From positions 124,001 through 188,000 of the forward strand of contig NZ_ACZO01000004.1 in NCBI RefSeq assembly GCF_000176155.1: a DNA stretch of 64,000 nt, written 5' to 3'. The notes beneath the pieces were generated by a model, which was given only the letters and a program-made list of their open reading frames with translations, searched no databases and had not been told where the DNA came from. Position 1 is the first letter of the stretch, and every line of letters starts with the position of its first letter. Below are positions 17,973 to 27,731 of the stretch, piece by piece. This stretch comes from Vibrio metschnikovii CIP 69.14 (GTDB lineage: Bacteria; Pseudomonadota; Gammaproteobacteria; Enterobacterales; Vibrionaceae). Both the position numbers and the translations under genes were made by a program.

Positions 17973-18767
17973 ATGAAAAAAATAACCATTAACGACCTGA
18001 TAAACTGGAAACAGCAGGGCCGTAAATTTCCAACGGTAACCGCCTACGATGCGAGCTTTGCTCAATTGTTTGAAAGCCAAGAAATGCCCGTGTTACTGGT
18101 CGGTGACTCTCTAGGTATGGTACTGCAAGGACAAAATGATACGCTGCCAGTGACTATTGCCGATATTGCTTATCACACGCGCTGTGTGAGAGCCGGGAGT
18201 CCAAATTGCCTACTGATGGCAGACATGCCCTTCATGAGTTACGCAACACCTGAGCAAGCGTGTGAGAACGCCGCTCAGCTGATGCGTGCTGGAGCCAACA
18301 TGGTCAAGATTGAAGGCGGCGACTGGTTGGTTGAGACGGTCAAAATGCTCACTGAACGCGCTGTTCCAGTCTGCGCTCATTTAGGGCTTACCCCTCAATC
18401 AGTCAATATTTTTGGTGGTTATAAAGTACAAGGTCGAGAGCAAGACAAAGCCGATCGTATGGTGAAAGATGCGATCGCTCTACAAGAAGCTGGAGCACAA
18501 ATTATTTTATTAGAGTGTGTACCAGCGGCTTTGGCAAAAAGAATCACCGAGTTACTTGATGTTCCGGTGATTGGCATTGGTGCTGGTAATAGCACGGATG
18601 GACAGATCTTAGTGATGCACGACATGTTCGGTATCTCGGCCAATTATATGCCAAAATTTTCCAAAAATTTCCTCGCAGAGACAGGAGATATGCGCCAAGC
18701 GGTCGCCAAATATATGGCTGATGTGTTAAGCGGCGCGTTTCCTGATGATGCACATACTATTGCCTAA
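17973..18767 (+). CDS. panB: 3-methyl-2-oxobutanoate hydroxymethyltransferase
   Basis: First committed step of pantothenate synthesis: transfers a one-carbon unit from methylene-THF to 2-oxoisovalerate. The 264-residue TIM-barrel protein contains [18 protein letters not shown] with the Mg-binding aspartate, ADMPFMSY and [18 protein letters not shown] lies before the ATG. It is followed 11 bp later by panC, the next pathway enzyme. Confidence 0.97.
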   Translation: MKKITINDLINWKQQGRKFPTVTAYDASFAQLFESQEMPVLLVGDSLGMVLQGQNDTLPVTIADIAYHTRCVRAGSPNCLLMADMPFMSYATPEQACENAAQLMRAGANMVKIEGGDWLVETVKMLTERAVPVCAHLGLTPQSVNIFGGYKVQGREQDKADRMVKDAIALQEAGAQIILLECVPAALAKRITELLDVPVIGIGAGNSTDGQILVMHDMFGISANYMPKFSKNFLAETGDMRQAVAKYMADVLSGAFPDDAHTIA

Positions 18768-18778
18768 AGGAGTAATCC

Positions 18779-19660
18779 ATGCAGACTTTTGCTGATATTT
18801 CAGCTCTTCGCGAGCAGATAAAACAGTATAAGCGTGATGGTCGCCAAGTGGCTTTTGTGCCAACCATGGGCAATTTACACGAAGGTCATTTGACCTTAGT
18901 TCGTAAAGCTCGTGAATTGGCTGATGTTGTCGTGGTTAGCATTTTTGTCAACCCAATGCAGTTCGAACGCGCCGACGATCTTAATAACTACCCACGCACT
19001 TTAGATGACGATCTTAGTAAGTTGAATAGTGAAGGCGTTGAGTTGGTCTTTACTCCGACTGCCGAGACGATCTACCCCAATGGACTTGATAAACAAACCT
19101 TTGTTGAAGTCCCAGGGCTTTCTCAGATGCTGGAAGGAGCGTCCCGTCCAGGTCACTTTCGTGGTGTGGCAACGGTCGTTAATAAGCTGTTTAATATCGT
19201 TCAGCCTAACATCGCCTGTTTTGGCGAAAAAGATTATCAGCAGTTAGCCGTTATTCGACAAATGGTTCAAGACTTATGTCTAGACATTGAGATCGTCGGT
19301 GTCGCTACCGTACGTGAAATGGATGGTTTAGCGATGAGTTCGCGTAATAATTTATTAACCATTGATGAACGTCAACGAGCTCCCGTACTCGCCCGCACGA
19401 TGCGTTGGATAAGCAGCACCATCCGTGGTGGTCGAGATGATTATCCTTCGATCATTGAAGATGCGATTGATCAATTACGAGCAGCGGATATTGAGCCTGA
19501 TAATCTGTTTATTCGCGATGCGCAAACCCTATTACCGATCAGCGCAGAGAGTAAACAAGCGGTCATTTTAATGGCGGCTTTTTTAGGTAAAGTCCGGCTG
19601 ATTGATAACCAAGTGGTTGATCTTAACGCTGATACCAAAAGTAGCAGTGAAGAAGAATAA
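18779..19660 (+). CDS. panC: Pantothenate synthetase
   Basis: Joins pantoate and beta-alanine with ATP. The 293-residue protein shows the adenylation motif [11 protein letters not shown] (HxGH), [19 protein letters not shown] and the KMSKS-like MSSRNN. A good AAAGGAG site precedes the ATG. The C-terminus has a short acidic extension (KSSSEEE). The operon ends here at a strong terminator. panD is not in the window. Confidence 0.97.
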   Translation: MQTFADISALREQIKQYKRDGRQVAFVPTMGNLHEGHLTLVRKARELADVVVVSIFVNPMQFERADDLNNYPRTLDDDLSKLNSEGVELVFTPTAETIYPNGLDKQTFVEVPGLSQMLEGASRPGHFRGVATVVNKLFNIVQPNIACFGEKDYQQLAVIRQMVQDLCLDIEIVGVATVREMDGLAMSSRNNLLTIDERQRAPVLARTMRWISSTIRGGRDDYPSIIEDAIDQLRAADIEPDNLFIRDAQTLLPISAESKQAVILMAAFLGKVRLIDNQVVDLNADTKSSSEEE

Positions 19661-19699
19661 CCCTTGGCCCTCGGTATATTGAGCGCGATTCTCTAAATA

Positions 19700-19730
19700 A
19701 AAAGGTCAACCTGCTAAGGGTTGACCTTTT
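19700..19730. terminator. Bidirectional terminator between panC and the ABC permease gene
   Basis: A 12-bp perfect stem (19700-19711 with 19719-19730, core GGTCAACC) flanked by A-rich and T-rich arms on both sides. It lies between convergent genes and can serve both. Confidence 0.9.
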
Positions 19731-19786
19731 TATTCGCGCCTTACCTCTCGGTGATAGCCACCGATAATACTCATCGATAATAGTGA

Positions 19787-20557
19787 TTAACTGCGTAATC
19801 CTTTACCTTTACTCACTAAGTAATGAGCAATCGAATAAAGGACGATAATAAATACCGCCAAGACGCTAAATGAAGTCACAACATTAACATCCGAAACGCC
19901 TAAGAAACCATAACGGAACGCATTCACCATATAAACGATCGGGTTAATTTTCGATACCGCTTGCCAAAAGTCCGGTAATAAACTGATTGAATAAAAAACA
20001 CCGCCCAAATAAGTCAATGGCGTAAGAATAAACGTCGGGATGATCGAAATATCATCAAAGGTTCGAGCAAAAACTGCGTTAATTAATCCGCCTAAAGAAA
20101 ACACAATCGATGTCAGAAAAACCGTTGCGCAGATAATACCCCAATGTTCGATTTGTAAATTCACAAAAAACAATGAAACAAAGGTCACTAATGCACCAAC
20201 CAACAGACCGCGTACCACTCCCCCCATGACGTAACCGGCAATGATCACGTAGTTCGGTACTGGCGCCACCAATAACTCTTCAATATTCTTTTGAAACTTA
20301 GCACTAAAAAATGACGAAGCCACATTAGAATACGAGTTGGTGATCACCGACATCATGATAAGACCAGGAACAATATATTCCATATAGCTAAAGCCATTCA
20401 TCTGACCAATGCGTGAACCGATCAAGTTACCGAAAATCACAAAATACAGGCTCATGGTAATCACGGGAGGCACCAGCGTTTGCACCCAAATACGAGTGAA
20501 ACGGGTAATTTCTTTGCGCAGTAGACTACAAAAAGCCGTCCAATAAATCGCGTACAT
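19787..20557 (-). CDS. yadH: ABC-2 type exporter permease (YadH-like)
   Basis: A 256-residue inner-membrane protein with about six hydrophobic segments and the ABC-2 family pattern (MEYIVPGLIMMSVI near 85; PLTYLGGVFYSISLLP near 180-195). It pairs with the ATPase gene next to it; the two abut (one shared base at 20557), so they are coupled. The substrate of YadGH is unknown; proximity to panBC and can is conserved in gammaproteobacteria. Confidence 0.92.
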   Translation of the reverse strand: MYAIYWTAFCSLLRKEITRFTRIWVQTLVPPVITMSLYFVIFGNLIGSRIGQMNGFSYMEYIVPGLIMMSVITNSYSNVASSFFSAKFQKNIEELLVAPVPNYVIIAGYVMGGVVRGLLVGALVTFVSLFFVNLQIEHWGIICATVFLTSIVFSLGGLINAVFARTFDDISIIPTFILTPLTYLGGVFYSISLLPDFWQAVSKINPIVYMVNAFRYGFLGVSDVNVVTSFSVLAVFIIVLYSIAHYLVSKGKGLRS

Positions 20558-21480
20558 TAGTTATCCCCTTGATTGGAATCACGCACTATCGTGACAAACA
20601 ACTCTTCTAGGCGGTTGGCCTTATTACGCATTGAACGTACGCTAACACCTTGTTGAGTTAACTGTTGAAAAACGGCATTTAAGCCTTGGCTTTTATCCAG
20701 TTCAATTTCTAAAGATCCATCAACCATGCGCTGAGAGATCACTTGGGATAACGGTTGCACTTTCTGCTCATCATCGATATCGAGAATAAACGTCTCGACA
20801 CTCAGTTTACCCAACAGTGCCTTCATGGTGGTGTTTTCAATCAACTCACCACGATGAATAATACCAATATTACGACAGAGCATTTCCGCTTCTTCCAGAT
20901 AGTGAGTAGTCAGAATAATGGTAATGCCCTGCTGATTAATTTTTTTTAAAAACTCCCACATCGAGCGACGCAGCTCAATATCAACCCCCGCGGTTGGCTC
21001 ATCTAAAATCAGCAGTTGTGGCTGATGCATCAAAGCTCGAGCAATCATTAAACGCCGTTTCATGCCGCCGGAGAGATTACGAGCACGCTCTTTGCGCTTA
21101 TCCCATAAATCCAGTTGGCTGAGATAAGTTTTCGCTCGCTCTTTCGCTAAGCTCTTCGGCACGCCGTAATAGCCCGCTTGCTGAATAACAATCTGCTCTA
21201 CGGTTTCAAAAGGGTTAAAGTTAAACTCCTGCGGGACCAGCCCCAAATACTGCTTAGCCTGTTCAAGATGAGTATCGATATCATATCCAAATACGTTAAC
21301 TTGGCCTGAGGTTTTATTCACCAGAGAAGAAATAATACCGATAGTAGTCGATTTACCTGCCCCATTTGGCCCGAGTAACGCGTAAAAATCGCCTTTTTTT
21401 ACCGTTAAACTAATGCCTTTCAATGCTTCAAACCCACCTTGATAGGTTTTACGCAACTGATCAATTTCTAATGCATACAT
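20557..21480 (-). CDS. yadG: ABC exporter ATP-binding protein (YadG-like)
   Basis: A 307-residue ATPase with Walker A GPNGAGKST (about 36-44), Q-loop VPQEF, signature LSGGMKRRL, Walker B LLILDEPTAGVD and switch His in LTTHYLEE. The C-terminal 70 residues form the extra domain common in ABC-2 exporters. It energises the YadH-like permease. ATTAAT separates the ATG from upstream sequence and no strong ribosome site is seen. Confidence 0.94.
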   Translation of the reverse strand: MYALEIDQLRKTYQGGFEALKGISLTVKKGDFYALLGPNGAGKSTTIGIISSLVNKTSGQVNVFGYDIDTHLEQAKQYLGLVPQEFNFNPFETVEQIVIQQAGYYGVPKSLAKERAKTYLSQLDLWDKRKERARNLSGGMKRRLMIARALMHQPQLLILDEPTAGVDIELRRSMWEFLKKINQQGITIILTTHYLEEAEMLCRNIGIIHRGELIENTTMKALLGKLSVETFILDIDDEQKVQPLSQVISQRMVDGSLEIELDKSQGLNAVFQQLTQQGVSVRSMRNKANRLEELFVTIVRDSNQGDN

Positions 21481-21743
21481 ATTAATTACAGACTCTAGGC
21501 TATGACGATAACAACATCTCTAGATGTGCTGGCGAGATGACGTTTTTTCAACCCCTTACATTAGGAAATAATAAAATATCCCCCCATCACTACCATTGCC
21601 TCAAATAAGCCGTAGAGAACAAGATTATTTTGCATAAAAACCACTATGATAAACTGCTCAGATGAGTAATCTATCTGCTAATTTATCAGAGAATCGTGTA
21701 AGCACATTGTGTATAGTTGGCTCAGTTAATAAAGGGAACGAAG

Positions 21744-22412
21744 ATGCCAGTACTTAAACAGCTTTTTGAAAATAACTCTCGTTGGTCAGAGTCAATCAAA
21801 TCCGAACGGCCAGAATACTTCGCAAAGTTAGCCAAAGGACAGAACCCCGATTTTTTATGGATTGGTTGCTCGGATAGCCGTGTCCCAGCAGAACGCTTAA
21901 CTGGATTGTACTCCGGAGAGCTGTTTGTTCATCGTAATGTCGCCAATCAAGTGATTCATACTGATCTTAACTGTCTGTCGGTGGTGCAATATGCGGTCGA
22001 TGTACTAAAAGTGAAGCACATTATTGTCTGTGGTCATTACGGCTGTGGCGGTGTGACGGCAGCGATCGATAATCCTCAATTAGGCCTAATCAATAACTGG
22101 CTGCTGCATATTCGCGATTTGTACTTTAAGCATCGTCACTATTTAGAGCAGATGCCAGAGAAAGATCGCTCAGACAAACTGGCAGAAATTAACGTCGCAG
22201 AGCAAGTCTACAACCTAGGTAACTCCACCATCATGCAAACCGCTTGGTTACGTGGTCAAGACGTTGAGCTGCATGGTATGGTCTATGGTATTGAAGACGG
22301 TAAGCTTGAGTATTTAGGTCTACGCTGCGATTCTCAAGAACTGGTTGACGGAAGCTATCATAAAGCGATGGAGAAGATCCTTAATCCACAACATCAGCTA
22401 TTGTGTCGTTAA
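21744..22412 (+). CDS. can: Beta-class carbonic anhydrase
   Basis: Interconverts CO2 and bicarbonate; cytosolic zinc enzyme. The 222-residue protein carries zinc ligands and the Asp-Arg dyad in CSDSRVPAE and the His/Cys pair in GHYGCGGV, with HRNVANQ. Start chosen at the ATG at 21744 because [11 protein letters not shown] matches the family N-terminus and AAAGGGA sits 8 bases upstream; an ATG at 21717 has no site. Convergent with hpt, a conserved pairing. Confidence 0.96.
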   Translation: MPVLKQLFENNSRWSESIKSERPEYFAKLAKGQNPDFLWIGCSDSRVPAERLTGLYSGELFVHRNVANQVIHTDLNCLSVVQYAVDVLKVKHIIVCGHYGCGGVTAAIDNPQLGLINNWLLHIRDLYFKHRHYLEQMPEKDRSDKLAEINVAEQVYNLGNSTIMQTAWLRGQDVELHGMVYGIEDGKLEYLGLRCDSQELVDGSYHKAMEKILNPQHQLLCR

Positions 22413-22446
22413 ATCATAGCTAGGATGCGCTTTAAGCGATGAGGTA

Positions 22447-22474
22447 ATGCCCACATGATGGTGGGCATACTTTT
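22447..22474 (+). terminator. Terminator between can and hpt
   Basis: Perfect 8-bp stem ATGCCCAC / GTGGGCAT (22447-22454 with 22461-22468) followed by ACTTTT. It lies between convergent genes, 34 bp after can. Confidence 0.7.
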
Positions 22475-22489
22475 AGGTGAAGATTGATC

Positions 22490-23020
22490 TTACTCTTGCG
22501 GCACGACTTTACCAATGTAAGGCAAATGACGGTACTTCTGTGCATAATCAATACCGACACCGACCACAAATTCATCAGGAATTTCAAAACCAACCCATTG
22601 AACATCGACGTGAACTTCACGGCGTGAAGGCTTATCTAATAGAGTACAAATATTGATGGAGTTAGGCTCACGTAGCGCTAAAAACTCCTTAACCTTGGTT
22701 AGAGTATTGCCAGTATCGATAATATCTTCAACCAGTAAAACGTCTTTGCCTTTGATGTCATCATCCAGATCTTTCAAAATTCGTACATCACGCGAACTTT
22801 GCATGCTATTGCCGTAACTTGATGCTGTCATAAAATCGACGTGATGAATTTTATCAATCGCACGAGCTAAGTCGGCCATAAACACAAATGAGCCACGTAA
22901 TAATCCAACCAAGACTAAATCTTCACTCTCTTGGTAATGCTCAGTAATCTGTTTACCTAATTCACGAATGCGTTGCTGAACATCGTGCTCAGAAATCATC
23001 ACTTCTACTGTATGTTTCAT
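22490..23020 (-). CDS. hpt: Hypoxanthine phosphoribosyltransferase
   Basis: Purine salvage: makes IMP (or GMP) from the base and PRPP. The 176-residue protein contains the PRPP loop [13 protein letters not shown] (about 95-107) and [13 protein letters not shown] near the N-terminus. I start it at the ATG at 23020 ([10 protein letters not shown]), which has GAGATAGGT just upstream; upstream in-frame codons to 23098 do not match the family. Divergent from the hapR remnant, the standard Vibrio arrangement. Confidence 0.96.
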   Translation of the reverse strand: MKHTVEVMISEHDVQQRIRELGKQITEHYQESEDLVLVGLLRGSFVFMADLARAIDKIHHVDFMTASSYGNSMQSSRDVRILKDLDDDIKGKDVLLVEDIIDTGNTLTKVKEFLALREPNSINICTLLDKPSRREVHVDVQWVGFEIPDEFVVGVGIDYAQKYRHLPYIGKVVPQE

Positions 23021-23406
23021 ACCTATCTCATGGGTTAGAGCGACATTCGACACCAGTGTGCAGCCTATCGCAGGTTGGTTCGGTAGGTATAATAACATCG
23101 CCGACGCGGGGTGTTAACCTTTCACCACCTTACTGCGCATAATTACCCGACTAAAACACCTACCCTCTTTAACGCTCTGTTTTCCCTCGCCTATAAATAT
23201 CAGAATGATCAACATCATTCGCTAAACCATCAATAAAACTCATTGAATGACAAATCATTTCATAACAAAGCGCACTTTTTACCCACAACGTATTGACCTG
23301 AAACATATGCACCATTACACTCATACGGTTTTTTAAACAAATTATAAAAAAATCATTAGCGTAACTAAATACGCAACAACTCAGTCAATTGGCAAGGAAA
23401 ACAACT
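23021..23406. promoter_or_regulatory. hpt-hapR divergent intergenic region with hapR promoter
   Basis: This 386-bp gap holds a good sigma-70 promoter reading into hapR: TTGACC (23293-23298), 17-base spacer, TACACT (23316-23321), predicting a leader of about 80 bases. Upstream, near 23242-23266, is an AT-rich imperfect palindrome (TGAATGACAAATCATTTCA) that could be a LuxR/HapR-type autoregulatory site; that part is weak. No gene is visible in the gap. Confidence 0.6.
23374..23393 (+). promoter_or_regulatory. Candidate Qrr small-RNA target in the hapR leader
   Basis: CAACAACTCAGTCAATTGGC, ending 13 bases before the hapR ATG, is largely complementary to the conserved Qrr segment that I recall as GCCAACTGACGTTGTTAG. 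In vibrios Qrr RNAs pair here to block translation of hapR/luxR. The comparison is from memory, with a small gap and a G-U pair. Confidence 0.55.
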
Positions 23407-24027
23407 ATGGACGCATCTATTGAGAAACGCCCTAGAACAAGGCTATCTCCACAAAAACGTAAACAACAACTCATGGAAATCGCGCTAGAAGTCTTCGCGA
23501 AACGAGGTATTGGTCGTGGCGGCCATGCTGAGATTGCTTAGGTCTCAGTAGCCACGGTATTCAATTACTTCCCGACTCGTGAAGATCTCGTCGACGATGT
23601 TCTCACTTTTGTAGTACGTGAGTTCTCTAACTTTTTAACTGACCATATCGATCTTGATTTGCATGCAAAGCAAAATATGCACAATATCGCGTCGGGTATG
23701 GTGAGTTTGGCTATCGACGACTGTCACTGGTTAAAAGTATGGTTTGAGTGGAGCGCCTCTACGCGTGATGAAGTATGGCCACTCTTTATGTCAAGTAATC
23801 GTACCAATCAATTGCTAGTGAAAAATGTCTTTTCAAAAGCGATTGAGCGCTCAGAGGTATGCAATAAACATAACCCTGAAGATCTTGCTACCCTGTTTCA
23901 CGGCATCTGCTACTCGCTATTCGTTCAAGCCAATCGAGCGCGTGATGAGGCCGATATGCAGAAACTGGTTAATAACTATTTAAATATGCTCTGTATCTAT
24001 CAAGGCGATCGCGCAGTAGCTATCTAG
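23407..24027 (+). pseudogene. hapR: Disrupted HapR/LuxR quorum-sensing master regulator
   Basis: The conceptual translation is a TetR-type regulator of the HapR/LuxR/OpaR family: MDASIEKRPRTRLSPQKRK at the start, YFPTREDLVDDVL in the DNA-binding domain and WFEWSASTRDEVWPLF in the dimer domain. Codon 45 (23539-23541) is an in-frame TAG where the family has Gln (CAG). Just before it, the family reads HADIAEIAQVSV but this gene has HAEIA-stop-VSV, so a 9-base tandem copy encoding three residues also seems lost from the first helix of the helix-turn-helix. The rest is open to 24027. An internal ATG at 23659 could only give a C-terminal piece without DNA-binding. It lies between hpt and lpdA as in intact vibrios. 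The product would be a 44-residue peptide, so the strain is probably quorum-sensing defective. Confidence 0.93.
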
Positions 24028-24083
24028 TCAGCTGTATCTTGAATAACGGGAGGATCGAATCCCGTTAACTTCAAGAGATAGCA

Positions 24084-24112
24084 AAAAGCCGCTGAATCAT
24101 TCAGCGGCTTTT
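24084..24112. terminator. Bidirectional terminator between hapR and lpdA
   Basis: A 13-bp perfect stem (24084-24096 with 24100-24112, core AAAAGCCGCTGAA) with a 3-base loop and A/T arms on both sides. It lies 56 bp after the hapR stop and 19 bp from the lpdA stop. Confidence 0.92.
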
Positions 24113-24131
24113 ATTATTCAAAAACGATCAA

Positions 24132-25559
24132 TTACTTTTTCTTTTTGGCTTTCGCGTTTGGCAGGTCAGTAATTGTCCCTTCAAACACTTCTGCAGCAAG
24201 ACCAACTGATTCATGCAACGTTGGGTGAGCGTGAATCGTGAGCGCGATATCTTCTGCATCACAACCCATTTCAATCGCTAAACCAATTTCACCAAGCAGT
24301 TCACCACCATTGGTACCGACAATCGCACCACCAATCACACGATGAGTCTCTTTATCAAAGATAAGCTTAGTCATACCGTCTGCACAATCAGAAGCAATAG
24401 CACGACCTGAGGCAGCCCATGGGAAAGTAGCGACTTCGTAGTTAAGACCTTCCGCTTTCGCTTCTTTCTCAGTCTTACCAACCCAAGCAACTTCTGGCTC
24501 GGTATACGCGATGGATGGAATCACTTTTGGATCAAAGTAGTGTTTCTTACCAGAGATCACTTCAGCGGCAACGTGACCTTCATGGACACCTTTGTGTGCC
24601 AACATTGGCTGACCGACAATGTCACCAATCGCAAAAATATGTGGCACATTGGTACGCATTTGCTTATCGACATGGATAAAGCCACGCTCATCAACTTCAA
24701 TACCCGCTTTTTCAGCGTCCATCAGTTTACCATTTGGCACACGACCGATAGCAACTAAGACCGCATCATAACGTTCAGCTTCTGCTGGTGCTTTCTTACC
24801 TTCCATTGACACGTAGATGCCATCTTCTTTGGCTTCTACAGCGGTCACTTTGGTCTCAAGCATTAAGTTAAATTTGTTCTGAATGCGCTTGGTGTACACC
24901 TTGACAACATCTTTATCTGCCGCAGGAATCACTTGATCGAACATCTCAACAACGTCAATCTTAGAGCCTAGAGAGTGGTAAACCGTTGCCATCTCAAGAC
25001 CGATGATACCACCGCCCATAATAAGCAGTTTCCCAGGAACTTCTCTTAGCTCTAGTGCATCGGTTGAATCCCAAATACGAGGATCTTCATGAGGAATAAA
25101 CGGCAATTTAATTGGACGAGACCCAGCAGCTACGATCGCATTATCGAAGTTAACCAGTGTCTTACCTTCTTCACCATCAACTTCAAGCGTATTCGGACCA
25201 GTAAATTTACCAAAACCATTCACCACGGTTACTTTACGCATCTTGGCCATACCGCCAAGACCGCCCGTTAGCTGGTTAATGACTTTTTCTTTCCATAAAC
25301 GAACTTTATCAATATCGGTTTGTGGTTCACCGAACACAATACCGTGATCAGCGAGCGCTTTCGCTTCTTCAATGACTTTAGCAACGTGGAGTAGCGCTTT
25401 TGATGGGATACAGCCGACATTCAAACAAACACCACCAAGGGTGCTATAACGTTCAACGAGTACGGTTTCAAGACCTAAATCCGCACAACGGAAAGCCGCA
25501 GAGTAACCGGCAGGACCTGCGCCCAGTACAACAACTTGGGCTTTAATTTCTTTGCTCAT
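24132..25559 (-). CDS. lpdA: Dihydrolipoyl dehydrogenase (E3)
   Basis: FAD enzyme that reoxidises lipoamide in pyruvate and 2-oxoglutarate dehydrogenases and the glycine cleavage system. The 475-residue protein has the FAD motif VVLGAGPAGYSAAF, the redox disulfide in GGVCLNVGCIPSK, the NAD motif IMGGGIIGLEMA, IFAIGDIVGQP and the catalytic His in HAHPTLHESV. The C-terminus is lysine-rich. It is the last gene of the PDH cluster; the 266-bp gap behind aceF probably carries a separate promoter. Confidence 0.97.
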   Translation of the reverse strand: MSKEIKAQVVVLGAGPAGYSAAFRCADLGLETVLVERYSTLGGVCLNVGCIPSKALLHVAKVIEEAKALADHGIVFGEPQTDIDKVRLWKEKVINQLTGGLGGMAKMRKVTVVNGFGKFTGPNTLEVDGEEGKTLVNFDNAIVAAGSRPIKLPFIPHEDPRIWDSTDALELREVPGKLLIMGGGIIGLEMATVYHSLGSKIDVVEMFDQVIPAADKDVVKVYTKRIQNKFNLMLETKVTAVEAKEDGIYVSMEGKKAPAEAERYDAVLVAIGRVPNGKLMDAEKAGIEVDERGFIHVDKQMRTNVPHIFAIGDIVGQPMLAHKGVHEGHVAAEVISGKKHYFDPKVIPSIAYTEPEVAWVGKTEKEAKAEGLNYEVATFPWAASGRAIASDCADGMTKLIFDKETHRVIGGAIVGTNGGELLGEIGLAIEMGCDAEDIALTIHAHPTLHESVGLAAEVFEGTITDLPNAKAKKKK

Positions 25560-25789
25560 TTCGACCTCTTATAGTCAATATCCCTAACAGGCTGAGTGGA
25601 GGGTTCTATCTTGCTTGATAATAAAGAATTTAATCAAACATAATGGTTTAAAACGATTATTTTTCAGACCGCAACAGTTTACAGAGATGTTAATGGTGTG
25701 AAAAGTAAATCCATTTAGCCTGTGAGCTAGACGACAATTCGCTGAATAAAAAACACTATATCAGCCAATTACAAGATAATAGTTGAATC

Positions 25790-25811
25790 AAGGCGGCTGA
25801 AAAGCCGCCTT
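25790..25811 (-). terminator. Hairpin in the aceF-lpdA gap
   Basis: A 9-bp GC-rich stem (25790-25798 with 25803-25811, AAGGCGGCT) 15 bp after the aceF stop. On the minus strand it is not followed by a clear T run, so it may be an attenuator or an mRNA-stabilising hairpin rather than a full terminator. It could set the lower supply of operon transcript to lpdA. Confidence 0.5.
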
Positions 25812-25825
25812 CACTCGCTAACTGC

Positions 25826-27712
25826 TTATAATACTAAACGACGAATATCGCTTAGGCAGCCATTCAAGTACGTAATAAAGCGTGCACCTTCCGCACCGTC
25901 GATCACTCGGTGATCGTAAGACAGTGACAATGGAAGCTGTAAGCGTGGAGCAAATTCTTTACCGTTCCACACTGGCTTAATTTCCGACTTAGATACACCA
26001 AGAATACCCACTTCTGGTGCATTGACGATCGGCGTAAATGCCGTACCACCGATACCACCTAGGCTAGAGATAGTAAAGCAGCCACCTTGCATATCGGCAG
26101 CGGTCAGTTTACCGGCACGCGCTTTTTTCGAGACTTCAGCCAGCTCAGCTGAAAGTTCATAGATGCCTTTCTTATTAACATCTTTAAACACAGGTACCAC
26201 TAGACCGTTTGGTGTATCAACCGCAATACCCACGTTAACATACTTCTTGAGAATCAAGCTTTCGCCATCTTCAGACAATGAAGAGTTAAACGCTGGGAAG
26301 GCTTCTAGTGCTTTAGCGACCGCTTTCATGATGAACACCAGTGGTGTGATCTTCATACCAGTGTCTTTCTTCGCTTCAATCGCATTTTGCTCTTTACGGA
26401 AGTTCTCTAACTCTGTGATATCCGCGTTATCCCATTGGGTAACGTGTGGGATCATTACCCAGTTACGGTGCAAGTTAGCGCCAGAGATCTTCTTAATGCG
26501 AGAAAGTGGTTGAACTTCAGTTTCACCAAACTTGCTAAAGTCCACTTTTGGCCAAGGAAGAAGACCAAGCGCTGCACCATCACCTTTGCCAGAAGCGACC
26601 GCCGCTGATCCAGATTCAAGGCGTTTTAGCGCTTCTTTAACGTAGTTTTGTACGTCTTCTTTTAAGATGCGGCTCTTACGACCAGATCCTTTCACTTTAG
26701 AAAGGTTAACACCGAACTCACGAGCGAGACGACGAACCACTGGAGAGGCATGAGCGTATTCATGATTCTCTTGGAAGTCTGCTGTCGCAGCAGCGCTCGT
26801 TTGTGCTACTGGTGCAGCAGCGGCAGCGCTTGGTGCAGAAGCTTGTACAGGAACAGCAACCGCCACTTGCGCAGGAGCCGCGCCAGCCACTTCAAAGACC
26901 ATGATCAGTGAGCCAGTAGAAACTTTGTCACCAGCGGCCACTTTAATCGCTTTCACTTTACCAGCAAAAGGTGCCGGAACTTCCATCGAGGCTTTATCGC
27001 CTTCAACGGTGATCAACGATTGCTCTTCTTCAACCATGTCGCCAACCGCAACCATGATTTCGGTCACTTCAACTTCATCGCCACCGATATCTGGCACTTG
27101 AACGTCTTTATCTGCTGCGGCAGCCGGAGCTGCTGGAGCGCTAGCTTGAGCAACAGGCGCTGGAGCCGAAGCACCTGAACCAGCCACTTCAAACACCATG
27201 ATCAAAGAACCCGTCGTCACTTTGTCACCAGAGGCAATTTTGATCTCTTTCACTGTACCAGCGAAAGGCGCTGGTACTTCCATCGAGGCTTTATCGCCTT
27301 CAACGGTGATCAACGATTGCTCTTCTGTTACCACGTCGCCGATAGCAACCATGATTTCAGTGACTTCAACTTCATCACCACCAATATCTGGCACTTGAAC
27401 TTCTTTCAGTTCAGTAGCGGCAGGAGCGGCGGCCGTAGCAGCAACAGGAGCCTCAGCCACAGGAGCCGCTGCAGCGGCTCCTTCAGCTTCAAACACCATG
27501 ATCAAAGAACCCGTTGTGACTTTATCACCGACAGTCACTTTGATCTCTTTAACAATACCTGCTTGAAAAGCAGGAACTTCCATTGAGGCTTTATCACCTT
27601 CAACAGTGAGAAGCGATTGATCTTCTTCAACCTTGTCGCCAACGCTGACAAGAATCTCAGTAACTTCAACCTCATCGGCACCGATATCCGGTACATTAAT
27701 TTCGATTGCCAT
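25826..27712 (-). CDS. aceF: Pyruvate dehydrogenase E2, dihydrolipoamide acetyltransferase
   Basis: Core of the PDH complex. The 628-residue protein has three lipoyl domains, each with the lipoylated lysine in GDKASMEVP (about residues 40, 138 and 238), joined by Ala/Pro-rich flexible linkers. A peripheral subunit-binding domain ([18 protein letters not shown], about 325-360) and the catalytic domain with [11 protein letters not shown] follow. AGGA lies 8 bases before the ATG; aceE is 19 bp upstream. The second and third lipoyl repeats are nearly identical over about 50 bases of DNA. Confidence 0.97.
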   Translation of the reverse strand: MAIEINVPDIGADEVEVTEILVSVGDKVEEDQSLLTVEGDKASMEVPAFQAGIVKEIKVTVGDKVTTGSLIMVFEAEGAAAAAPVAEAPVAATAAAPAATELKEVQVPDIGGDEVEVTEIMVAIGDVVTEEQSLITVEGDKASMEVPAPFAGTVKEIKIASGDKVTTGSLIMVFEVAGSGASAPAPVAQASAPAAPAAAADKDVQVPDIGGDEVEVTEIMVAVGDMVEEEQSLITVEGDKASMEVPAPFAGKVKAIKVAAGDKVSTGSLIMVFEVAGAAPAQVAVAVPVQASAPSAAAAAPVAQTSAAATADFQENHEYAHASPVVRRLAREFGVNLSKVKGSGRKSRILKEDVQNYVKEALKRLESGSAAVASGKGDGAALGLLPWPKVDFSKFGETEVQPLSRIKKISGANLHRNWVMIPHVTQWDNADITELENFRKEQNAIEAKKDTGMKITPLVFIMKAVAKALEAFPAFNSSLSEDGESLILKKYVNVGIAVDTPNGLVVPVFKDVNKKGIYELSAELAEVSKKARAGKLTAADMQGGCFTISSLGGIGGTAFTPIVNAPEVGILGVSKSEIKPVWNGKEFAPRLQLPLSLSYDHRVIDGAEGARFITYLNGCLSDIRRLVL

Positions 27713-27731
27713 TATTCTTTCCTACCTTCAA

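Noticed and set aside
23659..24027. A separate 122-residue gene after the hapR amber codon
   Set aside because: It is the in-frame C-terminal half of HapR/LuxR, without its own ribosome site or DNA-binding domain.
25826..27712. Tandem repeat or CRISPR-like array
   Set aside because: The three repeated units are the lipoyl domains of aceF, about 300 bases apart and coding.
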